Source of the DNA: Prionailurus bengalensis
Taxonomy: Eukaryota > Chordata > Mammalia > Carnivora > Felidae
Assembly: GCF_016509475.1 (NCBI RefSeq)
Contig: NC_057361.1
Coordinates: 69,419,445-69,483,444, forward strand
Reading direction: 5' to 3'
Length of the DNA: 64,000 bases
Of the stretch, positions 36,856 through 47,572 are shown piece after piece (within the stretch, counting starts at the first letter, position 1; every line of letters begins with the position of its first letter). The notes beneath the pieces were generated by a model that saw only the letters and a list, made by a program, of their open reading frames with translations, did no database searches and had not been told where the DNA came from. A program made the translations under genes and the position numbers.

Positions 36856-36959
36856 ATTTACATTCAAAGTGTTTATTGAAATATATGCATTTAGCATCAT
36901 TGTGTTATTTTTCAGGTTTCGTGCTTGTGGTGATGTCTCTGGTCCTTTGTAATCTTTAC

Positions 36960-37854
36960 TGCTTTAACTCAAAAAGTCCCCCATAGAATCTTCTTCAGGG
37001 CTGGTTTAATGGTCATGAACTCCTTTAGGTTTTGTTTGTCTATGAAATCCTTTATCTCTCTTTCTATTCTGAATGACAGCCTTGCTGGATAAAGGATTCT
37101 TGGCTGTTTATTTTTCTTATTAAGAACATTGAAAATTTCCTTCCACTCCTTCTGCCCTGCCGAGTTTGAGTGGACAGGTGTGCTACTACCCTTATGTGGC
37201 TACCTTTGTAGGTTAAGGCCATATCTGCTTTCCGAATTCTCTCTTTATCTTTGTATTTTGCCAGTCTCACTATGATATGTCATGATGTTCACCTGTTTTT
37301 GTTGAGTTTTAAAGGAGTCCTCTTTGCCTCTTAAACTCTTAAACTTGGATTCCTGTTCCATTCTGCAGATTAGGGAATTTCTCAGCTTTAATTTGTTGAA
37401 ATAAACCTTCTGCGCTTTTCTCTCTCTTCTTCTTCTGGAACTCCTATGACACAGATATTATCTCATTTCATTGAATCACTTAGGTCTCTAATTCTTCCCT
37501 CTTGGTCTAATAATTTCCTTTCCCTCTTTTTTTCAGCTTCATCATTTTCCATAATTTATCTTCCATTTCACCAATCTCTCCTCTGCTTCTTCCAATCTTG
37601 CTGTCACTGCATATAATTTATTTTGCATCTAATTTGCACCATTTCTTAATTCACTGTGACTATGTCTTAGGTCTTTGATCTGCAGAAATAGATTCTTTGC
37701 TGTCTTCTATGCTTTTTTCAAGCCTGGCTATTAGTCTTATGACTGTTATTCTAAATTCTTATTCAGATATATTGTTTATATCTGTTTTGAGCAATTCTCT
37801 AGCTTTCATTTCTCCCTGGATTTTCTTTTGAGGAGAATTCTTCTGATTTGTCAT
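36960..37854 (-). pseudogene. L1 ORF1 remnant
   Basis: A start-like MTNQKNSPQK reads down from 37854. Coiled-coil pieces lie at about 37500-37700. An open block at 37064-37270 carries MRLAKYKDKERI and WKEIFNVL-like segments with SLSFRI-like sequence downstream. Stops separate the pieces. Confidence 0.8.
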
Positions 37855-38259
37855 TTTGGAGTGTGTTGAGTGTACTGTGTTGTGCATTTGGCTGCTCTAT
37901 CCCACTGGCCAATTCTCTACAAAGCTCTTCCTTGCTCATAGTGGTGGATTGTTTGGACCTTCCACCAGGTGTTCTTTGATTTGTTTGTTGAAGTAACCCT
38001 GAACAGAAAACAAAGGGAAGGGAACCTGTCCCATACAAAGAGAAAAATGAAAGTGGTGAAAAAAAAATACCAAGCAGAGAATCAAAGAAACTATAAGGCT
38101 TAATCCAGAGAGAGAGAAGAAAATAAATAAGGAGATATAGAAAAGGTGAAAAAAGAATAGAATAAAAATGCCTGATTAAATCAACACAACAGAGAAAGAA
38201 AAAGTATATATATATAAGAATATATATATATATTCTTATATAAGAATATATATATAAGA

Positions 38260-38290
<31 letters not shown>

Positions 38291-39372
38291 TTGACCAAAA
38301 ATCAAATCAGAAACTATGGGCCTAATTCCAAAGGGAAAAAAAGAACAGGGTAGAAAGAAAAAGAAGAGTGAAGAGAAGAAAAAAAATGAGAGAAATAGAC
38401 TAGCATACAAAACCATAGGACTGTCTGTTGGTGCCTGGGACAAGTACTTTGCTGATCTGGAGGAAAGGCTGTTTGGTTCACTGTCAGTCCTACTCCAGTA
38501 GATAAGAAGTTGACAGGCAGGGAGGGAAAGTGTTTGGTGTATTTAGTTCCACCTCCATTGGGGGCAGTGTCCTGTTCCCTGAAACCCTACCATGTTTGTG
38601 ATGGGGAAAAATGGCGACACCCCAATATCTCCTCCTCAGACCAGGTGTCTCAAGCCATGCTATTCAGGCAACCCATACAGAGTACACAGGCAGTTGGCTT
38701 GCCCTGCTCCACAGTTCTCCTGCACCTCCTAAGTGTTCAGCTGGGATTCAAAACCTGATGTCTCAAGGAGCCCTGCACCTTATGGATTGTTCTTGTGTAG
38801 TGACATACTGCCCTGCTGATAAAGAATCTTTGGCTGGTGCCTGCAGGGTCTTTTGTCCTTGGTGGGGGCAATAAACATTCTTTCTACAGTACTCAAGGAA
38901 GGTGAATTTTCTATCCCAGTGCACCCCTGATATCGCTGCAGTGCCCCGGGACTGTCTTCCCTCCATCCCACGTGCACACACACAGTGGCTGCTTCAGTCT
39001 GGAGAAAGTTGCACCATTTTGAAAACTCTGATCTTCAGCTCCTAAGGCTGCTTATAAAGTAGAGAGTGGTAGTGTCCATATTTCTTGCTCCCAGTCCATG
39101 GTCTGGAGAGGTTTTTCCCTTGTCCTAACACAATCCCACAATCCACAGCTTCTCTTTCTCTCCTTTTTTTTCTCTCCACAGAAGGAGATCCCTCCCCTTC
39201 ATGCCTAAACTGTCTAATCTCCCCCAATTCTCATACATGAACCTCTGTCCTGCCGAGCTTCTCCCTCCTCCTGTAGAGATTTTTCTGTCACTGTAAGGAT
39301 TGGTTTCCTGGGTGTTCCAACTGTCCTGACCTCAATACAGCTGTGTTTCAGTGACGGGAGAAATCTCCAGCT
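37855..39372 (-). promoter_or_regulatory. 5' UTR of the deleted older L1
   Basis: About 1.5 kb upstream of ORF1 in minus orientation: an A-rich part (38000-38420) with a TA palindrome, then mixed sequence. By position this is the L1 promoter and leader. No motif I can call active. Confidence 0.55.
38204..38288 (+). repeat. (TA)n tract containing a perfect 32-bp palindrome
   Basis: TA repeats interrupted by AAGAA/TTCTT. Positions 38211-38242 form a perfect palindrome centred on 38226/38227. A further (TA)n of about 20 bp follows at 38269-38287. It lies in the A-rich part of an L1 5' UTR. Confidence 0.92.
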
Positions 39373-40090
39373 TTCTTTTGACAACCATTAGCATAACAGG
39401 TGGTTCTCCATCCCCTCACTTTCATTCTGCCTGGTATTAAGTATCAAATGAGTCCTTTATAGGCAGCATATAGATAGATCTTTTTTTTAATCCATTCTGA
39501 TACTCCATTTACATTCAGAGTGATTATGAAAGATGAATTTAGTGTCATTGGTGTTTCTCATGATGTTCTCTGTTCCTTTGAATTTTTTTTTTTGCTTTGG
39601 TCCTTTTTTGTCTACACTCAGAGAGTCCCCCTTAAATTTTCTGCGGGGCTGGTTTAGTGGCCATGATCACTTTAGTGTTTGGTTTTCTGGGAAACTCTTA
39701 TCTCTCCTTCTCCTTCTATTCTGAATGACAGTCTTGCTGGATAAAGAATTCTTGGCTACACATTGAATATTTCCTGCCACTCCCTTCTTGCCTGCCAAGT
39801 TTCATTGGACATGTCTGCTGCTAACTTTATGTGTCTACCCTTGTAGGTTAAGTACCTTTTGTCTCTAGGTCATTTCAAAATTCTCTCTTTATCTTTGTAT
39901 TTTGCCAGTTTCCCTATGTTATGTCATGGCATTGGCCTGTTTTTGTTGATTTTGAAGGAGGTTCTCTGTGCCTCTTTGACTTAGATTATTGTTTTCTTCC
40001 CCAGATTTGGGAAGTTCTCAGTTATAATTTGTTGAAATAATACTAGCCCACTTTTCTCACACTTCTTTTTCTTGAATTCCTTTGATAAAG
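39373..40090 (-). mobile_element. L1 fragment (endonuclease N-terminus and ORF1 C-terminal half)
   Basis: Inverted ORF2 start region (TTCTTTTGACAACCATTAGC, GGTGGTTCTCCATCCCCTCA), then the ORF1 C-terminal domain and RNA-binding region up to about 40085, where young L1 copy A begins. It duplicates regions already present in 34596-39372, so it is a separate older element. I could not find its continuation beyond 46030. Confidence 0.75.
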
Positions 40091-40336
40091 ATATTCTTTT
40101 TATTTTATTTTATTTTTTTTATCAAATTTATTGACAAATTGGTTTCCATACAACACCCAGTGCTCATCCCAAAAGGTGCCCTCCTCAATACCCATCACCC
40201 ACCCTCTCCTCCCTCCCACCCCCATCAACCCTCAGTTTGTTCTCAGTTTTTAACAGTCTCTTATGCTTTGGCTCTCTCCCATTCTAACCTCTTTTTTTTT
40301 TTCCTTCCCCTCCCCCATGGGTTCCTGTTCAGTTTC

Positions 40337-43300
40337 TCAGGATCCACATAAGAGTGAAACCATATGGTATCTGTCTTTCTCTGTATGGCTTATTTCACTT
40401 AGCATCACACTCTCCAGTTCCATCCACGTTGCTACAAAAGGCCATATTTCATTTTTTCTCATTGCCACGTAATATTCCATTGTGTATATAAACCACAATT
40501 TCTTTATCCATTCATCAGTTGATGGACATTTAGGCTCTTTCCATAATTTGGCTGTTGTTGAGAGTGCTGCTATGAACATTGGGGTACAAGTGGCCCTATG
40601 CATCAGTGCTCCTGTATCCCTTGGATAAATTCCTAGCAGTGCTATTGCTGGGTCATAGGGTAGGTCTATTTTTAATTTTCTGAGGAACCTCCACACTGCT
40701 TTCCAGAGCGGCTGCACCAATTTGCATTCCCATCAACAGTGCAAGAGGGTTCCCATTTTTCCACATCCTCTCCAGCATCTATAGTCTCCTGATTTGTTCA
40801 TTTTGGCCACTCTGACTGGCGTGAGGTGATACCTGAGTGTGGTTTTGATTTGTATTTCCCTGATGAGGAGCGACGCTGAACATCTTTTCATGTGCCTGTT
40901 GGCCATCCGGATGTCTTCTTTAGAGAAGTGTCTATTCATGGTTTCTGCCCATTTCTTCACTGGGTTCTTTGTTTTTCGGGTGTGGAGTTTGGTGAGCTCT
41001 TTATACATTTTGGATACTAGCCCTTTGTCTGATATGTCATTTGCGAATATCTTTTCCCATTCCGTTGGTTGCCTTTTAGTTTTGTTGGTTGTTTCCTTTG
41101 CTGTGCAGAAGCTTTTTAGCTTCATAAGGTCCCAGTAATTCACTTTTGCTTTTAATTCCCTTGCCTTTGGGGATGTGTTGGGTAAGAGATTGCTACGGCT
41201 GAGGTCAGAGAGGTCTTTTCCTGCTTTCTCCTCTAAGGTTTTGATGGTTTCCTGTCTCACATTTAGGTCCTTTATCCATTTTGAGTTTATTTTTGTGAAT
41301 GGTGTGAGAAAGTGGTCTAGTTTCAACCTTCTGCATGTTGCTGTCCAGTTCTCCCAGCACCATTTGTTAAAGAGGCTGTCTTTTTTCCATTGGATGTTCT
41401 TTCCTGCTTTGTCAAAGATGAGTTGGCCATACGTTTGTGGGTCTAGTTCTGGGGTTTTTATTCTATTCCATTGGTCTATGTGTCTGTTTTGGTGCCAATA
41501 CCATGCTGTCTTGATGATGACAGCTTTGGAGTAGAGGCTAAAGTCTGGGATTGTGATGCCTCCTGCTTTGGTCTTCTTCTTCAAAATTCCTTGGGCTATT
41601 CGGGGCCTTTTGTGGTTCCATATGAATTTTAGGATTGCTTGTTCTAGTTTCGAAAAGAATGCTGGTGCAATTTTGATTGGGATTGCATTGAATGTGTAGA
41701 TAGCTTTGGGTAGTATTGACATTTTGACAATATTTATTCTTCCAATCCATGAGCAGGGAAAGTCTTTCCATTTCTTTAAATCTTCTTCAATTTCCTTCAT
41801 AAGCTTTCTATAGTTTTCAGCATACAGATCCTTTACATCTTTGGTTAGATTTATTCCTAGGTATTTTATGCTTCTTGGTGCAATTGTGAATGGGATCAGT
41901 TTCTTTATTTGTCTTTCTGTTGCTTCATTGTTAGTGTATAAGAATGCAACTGATTTCTGTACATTGATTTTGTATCCTGCAACTTTGCTGAATTCCTGTG
42001 TCAGTTCTAGCAGACTTTTGGTGGAGTCTATCGGATTTTCCATGTATAATATGATGTCATCTGCAAAAAGCGAAAGCTTGACTTCATCTTTGCCAATTTT
42101 GATGCCTTTGATTTCCTTTTGTTGTCTGATTGCTGATGCTAGAACTTCCAGCACTATGTTAAACAACAGCGGTGAGAGTGGGCATCCTTGTTGTGTTCCT
42201 GATCTCAGGGAAAAAGCTCTCAGTTTTTCCCCGTTGATGATGATGTTAGCTGAGGGCTTTTCATAAATGGCTTTTATGGTGTTTAAGTATGTTCCTTCTA
42301 TCCCGACTTTCTCAAGGGTTTTTATTAAGAAAGGGTGCTGGATTTTGTCAAAGGCCTTTTCTGCATCGATTGACAGGATCATATGGTTCTTCTCTCTTTT
42401 TTTGTTAATGTGATGTATCACGTTGATTGATTTGCGAATGTTGAACCAGCCCTGCATCCCAGGAATGAATCCCACATGATCATGGTGAATAATTCTTTTT
42501 ATATGCCGTTGAATTCGATTTGCTAGTATCTTATTGAGAATTTTTGTATCCATATTCATCAGGGATATTGGCCTGTAGTTCTCTTTTTTTACTGGGTCTC
42601 TGTCTGGTTTAGGAATCAAAGGAATACTGGCTTCATAGAATGAGTCTGGAAGTTTTCCTTCCCTTTCTATTTCTTGGAATAGCTTGAGAAGGATAGGTAT
42701 TATCTCTGCTTTAAACGTCTGGTAGAACTCCCCTGGGAAGCCATCTGGTCCTGGACTCTTATTTGTTGGGAGATTTTTGATAACCGATTCATTTTCTTCA
42801 CTGGTTATGGGTCTGTTCAAGCTTTCTATTTCCTCCTGATTGAGTTTTGGAAGAGTGTGGGTATTCCGGAATTTGTCCATTTCTTCCAGGTTTTCCAATT
42901 TGTTGGCATATAGTTTTTCATAGTATTCCCTGATAATTGTTTGTATCTCTGAGGGATTGGTTGTAATAATTCCATTTTCATTCATGATTTTATCTATTTG
43001 GGTCATCTCCCTTTTCTTTTTGAGAAGCCTGGCTAGAGGTTTGTCAATTTTGTTTATTTTTTCAAAAAACCAACTCTTGGTTTCGTTGATCTGCTCTACA
43101 GTTTTTTTAGTTTCTATATTGTGTATTTCTGCTCTGATCTTTATTATTTCTCTTCTTCTGCTGGGTTTAGGCTGCCTTTGCTGTTCTGCTTCGAGTTCCT
43201 TTAGGTGTGCTGTTAGATTTTGTATTTGGGATTTTTCTTGTTTCTTGAGATAGGCCTGGATTGCAATGTATTTTCCTCTCAGGGCTGCCTTTGCTGCGTC

Positions 43301-44161
43301 CCAAAGTGTTTGGATTGTTGTATTTTCATTTTTGTTTGTTTCCATATATTTTTTAATTTCTTCTCTAATTGCCTGGTTGACCCACTCATTCGTTAGTAGG
43401 GTGCTCTTTAACCTCCATGCCTTTGGAGGTTTTCCAGACTTTTTCCTGTGGTTGATTTCAAGCTTCATAGCATTGTGGTCTGAAAGTAAGCATGGTATAA
43501 TTTCAATTCTTGTAAACTTATGAAAGGCTGTTTTGTGACTCAGTATATGATCTATCTTCGAGAATGTTCCATGTGCACTCGAGAAGAAAGTATATTCTGT
43601 TGCTTTGGGATGCAGAGTTCTAAATATAACTGTCAAGTCCATCTGATCCAATGTCTCATTCAGGGCCCTTGTTTCTTTATTGACCGTGTGTCTAGATGAT
43701 CTATCCATTTCTGTAAGTGGGGTGTTAAAGTCCCCTGCAATTACCACATTCTTATCAATAAGGTTGCTTATGTTTATGAGTAATTGTTTTATATATTTGG
43801 GGGCTCCGGTATTCGGTGCATAGACATTTATAATTGTTAGCTCTTCCTGATGGATAGACCCTGTAACTATTATATAATGTCCTTCTTCATCTCTTGTTAC
43901 AGCCTTTAACTTAAAGTCTAGTTTGTCTGATATAAGTATGGCTACTCCAGCTTTCTTTTGGCTTCCAGTCGCATGATAAATAGTTCTCCATCCCCTCACT
44001 CTCAATCTAAAGGTGTCCTCAGGTCTAAAATGAGTCTCTTGCAGACAGCAAATAGATGGGTCTTGTTTTTTTATCCATTCTGATACCCTATGTCTTTTGG
44101 CTGGTGCATTTGATACATTTACATTCAGTGTTATTATAGAAAGATACGGCTTTAGAATCAT
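40337..44161 (-). pseudogene. L1 ORF2 of copy A: full-length frame with one nonsense codon
   Basis: ORF2 of L1 encodes the endonuclease and reverse transcriptase that carry out target-primed reverse transcription. From the ATG at 44161 the frame is 1274 codons plus stop, essentially the length of human ORF2p. The endonuclease residues corresponding to human N14, E43, Y115, D145, N147, D205, D229 and H230 are present at N13, E42, Y114, D144, N146, D204, D228 and H229. The RT motif FADD is at residues 699-702 (42056-42067). One TGG-to-TGA change at 40733-40735 (residue 1143) stops the frame inside the C-terminal CX3CX7HX4C motif, before its last cysteine. Residues 16-17 are VS where the other young copies have GL. 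The open frame upstream extends to 44215, touching ORF1. Inactive as it stands, if the stop is real. Confidence 0.93.
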
Positions 44162-44211
44162 TGTGATGTCTGTATGTTTTATGCTTGTAGTGACGTCTCT
44201 GGGACTTTGTC

Positions 44212-45105
44212 TCACAGGGTCCCCCTTAGGATCTCTTGTAGGGCTGGTTTAGTGGTGACAAATTCCGTCAGTTTTTGTTTGTTTGGGAAGACCTTTATCT
44301 CTCCTTCTATTCTAAATGACAGACTTGCTGGATAAAGGATTCTTGGCTGCATATTTTTTCTGTCTAGCACCCTGAAAATCTCGTGCCAATTCTTTCTGGC
44401 CTGCCAAGTTTCAAAAGAGAGATCAGTCATGAGTCTTATAGGTCTCCCATTATATGTGAGGGCACGTTTACCCCTTGCTACTTTCAGAATTTTCTCTTTA
44501 TCCTTGTATTTTGCCAGTTTCACTATGATATGTCATGCAGAAGATCGATTCAAGTTACGTCTGAAGGGAGTTCTCTGTGCCTCTTGGATTTCAATGCCTT
44601 TTTCCTTCCCCAGTTCAGGGAAGTTCTCAGCTATTATTTCTTCAAGTACCCCTTCAGCACCTTTCCCTCTCTCTTCCTCCTCTGGGATACCAATTATGCG
44701 TATATTATTTCTTTTTAGTGTGTCACTTAGTTCTCTAATTTTCCCCTCATATTGCTGGTTTTTTTAATCTCTCTTTTTCTCAGCTTCCTCTTTTTTCATA
44801 ACTTTATCTTCTAGTTCACCTATTCTCTCCTCTGTCTCTTCCAGCCGAGCTGTGGTGGTTTCCATTTTGTTATGCATTTCGTTTAAAGCATTTTTCAGCT
44901 CCTTGTGACTGTTCCTTAGTCCCTTGATCTCTGTAGCAAGAGATTCTCTGCTGTCCTGTATACTGTTTTCAAGCCCAGCGATTAATTTTATGACTATTAT
45001 TCTAAATTCACTTTCTGTTATATTATTTAAATCCTTTTTGATCAGCTCATTAGCTGTTGTTATTTCCTGGAGATTCTTCTGAGGGGAATTCTTCCGCTTG
45101 GTCAT
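44212..45105 (-). pseudogene. L1 ORF1 of copy A with two nonsense codons
   Basis: A frame of 297 codons plus stop from the ATG at 45105, collinear with the intact ORF1 of copy C. Two in-frame stops interrupt it: TAA at 44761-44763 (AAA in copy C), at the end of the coiled-coil part, and TGA at 44533-44535 (CGA in copy C, a typical CpG decay) in the RNA-recognition-like part. No frameshift is seen. The protein would normally form coiled-coil trimers that coat L1 RNA. Only an N-terminal piece of about 114 residues could be made. Confidence 0.93.
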
Positions 45106-46030
45106 TTTGGATAGTCCCTGGCGTGGTGAGGACCTGCAGGGCACTTCCCCTGTGCTGTGGTGTATAACTGGAGTTGGTGGGCGGGGCCGCAGTCAGACCT
45201 GATATCTGCCCCCAGCCCACCGCTGGGGCCACAGTCAGACTGGTGTGTGCCTTCTCTTCCCCTCTCCTAGGTGTGGGATTCACTGTGGGGTGGTGCGGCT
45301 CGTCTGGGCTACTTGCACCCTGCCAGGCTTGTGATGCTGGGGATCTGGCGTATTAGCTGGGGTGGGTAGGCAAGGTGCACGGGGGCAGGAGGGGCAGGCT
45401 TAGATCGCTTCTCCTTAGGTGATCCACTTCAGGAGGGGCCCTGTGGCAGTGGGAGGGAGTCAGATCCGCTGCCGGAGGTTTGGCTCTGCAGAAGCGCAGA
45501 GTTGGGTGTTTGCTGGGAGCTGAGCGAGCAAGTTCCCTGGCAGGAACTGGTTTTCTTTGGGATTTCGGCTGGGGGATGGGCGGGGTAGATGGCGCTGGCG
45601 AGCGCCTTTGTTCCCCACCAAAATGAGCTCTGTTGTCTGGGGGCTCAGCAGCTCTCCCTCCCTTTGTCATCCAGCCTTCCCGCTTTCCGAGCAGAGCTGT
45701 TCACTTATGACCTCCCAGACACTAAGTGGCGCTTGTTGTGGGAACACAGTCCGTCAGGCCCCTCCGCTTTTGCAAGCCAGACTCGGGGGCTCTGCTTGGC
45801 CGGCGAGCCGCCCCTCTGCCCTGGCTCCCTCCCGCCAGTCCGTGGAGCACGCACCGCCTCGCCGCCCTTCCTACCCTCTTCCGTGGGCCTCTCTTCTTCG
45901 TTTGGCTCCGGCGACTCCATTCTGCTAATCCTCTGGCGGTTTTCTGGGTTATTTAGGCAGGTGTAGATGGAATCTAAGTGATCAGCAGGACGTGCGGTGA
46001 GCCCAGCGTCCTCCTAAGCCGCCATCTTGC
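45106..46030 (-). promoter_or_regulatory. GC-rich 5' UTR of L1 copy A
   Basis: About 0.92 kb, much richer in G+C and CpG than its surroundings. The inverted 5' end contains AAGATGGCGGC (46018-46028 on the opposite strand), the canonical YY1-binding core, which in primate L1 sits near the start site and positions transcription. It carries an antisense 125-codon ORF (45589-45966). Confidence 0.75.
45589..45966 (+). CDS. Antisense 125-codon ORF in L1 5' UTR (copy A)
   Basis: The ORF runs opposite to the L1, from an ATG at 45589 to a stop ending at 45966, about 64 bp inside the element's 5' end. It opens MALASAFVPHQNELCC and closes LILWRFSGLFRQV. It overlaps neither ORF1 nor ORF2. The same ORF with the same start, stop and length occurs in copies B and C. 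In this copy a TAG lies directly before the ATG, so no in-frame upstream extension exists. No domain, signal peptide or membrane segment is recognised. The function is unknown. By position it resembles primate L1 ORF0, but I see no sequence relationship. It may be non-coding. Confidence 0.4.
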   Translation: MALASAFVPHQNELCCLGAQQLSLPLSSSLPAFRAELFTYDLPDTKWRLLWEHSPSGPSAFASQTRGLCLAGEPPLCPGSLPPVRGARTASPPFLPSSVGLSSSFGSGDSILLILWRFSGLFRQV

Positions 46031-46479
46031 AAAAAAGTTCTTCCTTTATTTCTATTTCTTCTTCTTCTTCTTCGTTTTATTCTTCTTTTTGGTTAGGTAA
46101 TATTCCATTGTGTATATGTCACATTTTCAATAATTACTTTCTGAATAAACAAATGAATCAATAAACACCAAGGTGATTATCTAAATTGAAGCTGATTTCA
46201 GTTATATCCACTTCAAGATGTAGGAGTGGGTAGACAATTTAGGGACAGGAAAAAGAAAAAAACAAATAGGCCTGAGTTGGTTGAGGGGTTATAATCAAGA
46301 GGAAGCAGTACATAAGGTTTGTTGTTGAAAAGAAGCTTACATTATGTCTTCTTTTGGGTCCTAAAAGATTAGTGTTACATACTAAAAGTATATAACATGT
46401 TTGTCCTTGATTCTTGTCATAGAACTTCAAAAACCTTGCAATTTCTTAAGTGATAGTATTATAATTGTTATCCTAATTA
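46031..46479. other. Spacer between head-to-head L1s, left part
   Basis: Begins AAAAAAGTTCTTCC with a CTT-rich stretch (46056-46085). The sequence GGTAATATTCCATTGTGTAT near 46095 resembles an L1 3' UTR scrap, minus orientation. The rest is AT-rich unique sequence. Confidence 0.45.
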
Positions 46480-47075
46480 GATGACCCATGGCAGCCCCTA
46501 GATAGTTACAGAATGGGAGCTGGTCATCACATAGGCTGAATGCATGATTAATGGGTTGGGATTTTTCATTACCCAACTTACAGCAAGGAGATGGGGGCTG
46601 GATATTGAGTTTATTCACATGACCAGTTATTTAATCAATCATGCTTATGTAATGAAAACTCATATAATAATTATGGACAATGAAGCTCAGGGGAATTTTC
46701 TGGTTAGTGAATATATTGCTGTACTGGAAAGGTGACATGATTTGACTCCAGAGAAGCAGAAACTTCTGTACTTGGACCCCTCCTAAACCTTGTCTTATGT
46801 ATCTCTTCATCTCATTACTCATTTTTAATGTTTATAATAAATGGTAATCATAAGTATAGTGCTATTATGAGTTATCTGAGTCATTTTAGTGAATTATCAA
46901 AATTAAGGAGGTTGTTGGAAACCCCAAATTAGCCAGCTGGGAAAAGTGACGGAGACCTAGGGACCACACGTAGGGCTGTCATCTGAAATAAAAATAGTCT
47001 TGTTGGGGATATTGTCCTTTATCTTGTGGGATCTGACAGTGTCAGAATTGAATTAAATTATAAGAAACCCACACA
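46480..47075 (+). repeat. Ancient mammalian LTR-like repeat
   Basis: Ordered blocks match a diverged mammalian LTR that I recall without a secure family name: TGTCTTATGTATCTCTTCAT, TTTATAATAAATGGTAATCA (with an AATAAA-type signal near 46838), AAGGAGGTTGTTGGAAACCC and GTGTCAGAATTGAATTAAAT near the end. It is without internal genes, probably a solo LTR. It fills most of the spacer between the two full-length L1s. Confidence 0.55.
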
Positions 47076-47572
47076 CATCTCTCTCCCCGGTATCTCACCG
47101 CTGCGTCAGTGCAGTTAGGCATAAGCAAATTAATGACAGGAGAGAGGAGGCCTCTGCTCTTGGGCACCCACAGGAACTTACTCCAGCTCCAGACACACCG
47201 TAAACACTTTCATCTAACGGAAGATAAGCTGTGAAATCAGATTTCTGAACCACAAGACAAGAAATCACAGAATTTTCCGGCTGAAAGGGAATAACACACT
47301 TCTTAATTGAAGAGTGGTCAGGAAAGAAAGCACATGGAGAGCAGTGCCCTGTGGCAGCTTATGTAAAAACTGCATTCCATTCCAGGCCTGAAATGTTCCA
47401 AAGCTCAGTTCCCTATCAGCATCCCAGGTGGTGCAATTAATAAAGAGCTAGCATGGGACCACTGGCACAAACAAGGCAGCTCCTTAGAACCTGAACTTCC
47501 TATTTGTTCCACTCCTTGGGTAGATAATGCCTGTTAATTACTCTGGAGTATTTTCTTTTAGAAATTATTTTG
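47076..47572. other. Spacer between head-to-head L1s, right part
   Basis: Non-repetitive sequence up to the start of L1 copy B. Nothing recognised. Confidence 0.45.

Larger units (their letters stand above)
35086..36900 (-). pseudogene. L1 ORF2 remnant lacking the RT core
   Basis: The C-terminal piece is at 35086-35204. After the (TG)n tract come the pre-RT region (a LPKLKQEEIENLNRPI-like block at 35342-35539), the linker at 35600-35990 and the endonuclease to 36900. The FADD block is absent. The endonuclease part includes a tandem duplication and stops. Confidence 0.82.
34596..39372 (-). mobile_element. Deleted older L1 with 5' UTR
   Basis: Inverted L1: 3' UTR to about 35086, then a jump into the ORF2 C-terminus (TTTGTATTTCCCTGATGATG). 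A second jump at the (TG)n of 35205-35248 goes from about residue 1090 to about residue 560, removing the RT catalytic core. The endonuclease is at about 36000-36860 (with a 113-bp tandem duplication), ORF1 at about 36960-37854 and the 5' UTR to about 39372, where the sequence returns to an L1 endonuclease region. Non-functional. Confidence 0.85.
40091..46030 (-). mobile_element. Young full-length L1, copy A
   Basis: A 5.94-kb minus-strand L1: inverted A-tail (TTTTA repeats, 40094-40126), a 3' UTR of about 210 bp, ORF2 (44161 to 40337), ORF1 (45105 to 44212) and a GC-rich 5' UTR to 46030. Nearly all of ORF2 is one open frame, so the copy is young. I found no clean TSD: the left flank reads AAGATATTC and the right flank AAAAAAGTTCTTCC. 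It faces copy B head to head across 1.5 kb. Confidence 0.96.

Noticed and set aside
37799..38443. A 214-codon minus-strand frame rich in Tyr, Ile and Phe.
   Set aside because: It results from translating a (TA)n tract and A-rich L1 5' UTR sequence, not from a gene.
41175..41534. A 119-codon hydrophobic frame (MSCLTFRSFIHFEF-like) recurs opposite ORF2 in most L1 copies.
   Set aside because: It is a shadow of the ORF2 C-terminal region. The apparent membrane-like composition comes from reading Lys/Asn/Glu-rich codons backwards.
41841..42266. A 141-codon frame opposite ORF2 recurs at 18516-18941, 41841-42266, 51331-51756 and 62890-63315.
   Set aside because: It lies fully antisense to the conserved RT-coding part of ORF2 and opens at TTG rather than ATG. 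Its conservation is explained by the sense coding sequence.
46480..47075. The LTR-like spacer sequence as a promoter for the flanking L1s or a gene.
   Set aside because: No downstream gene or splice donor is recognisable, and the repeat is too diverged to judge activity.
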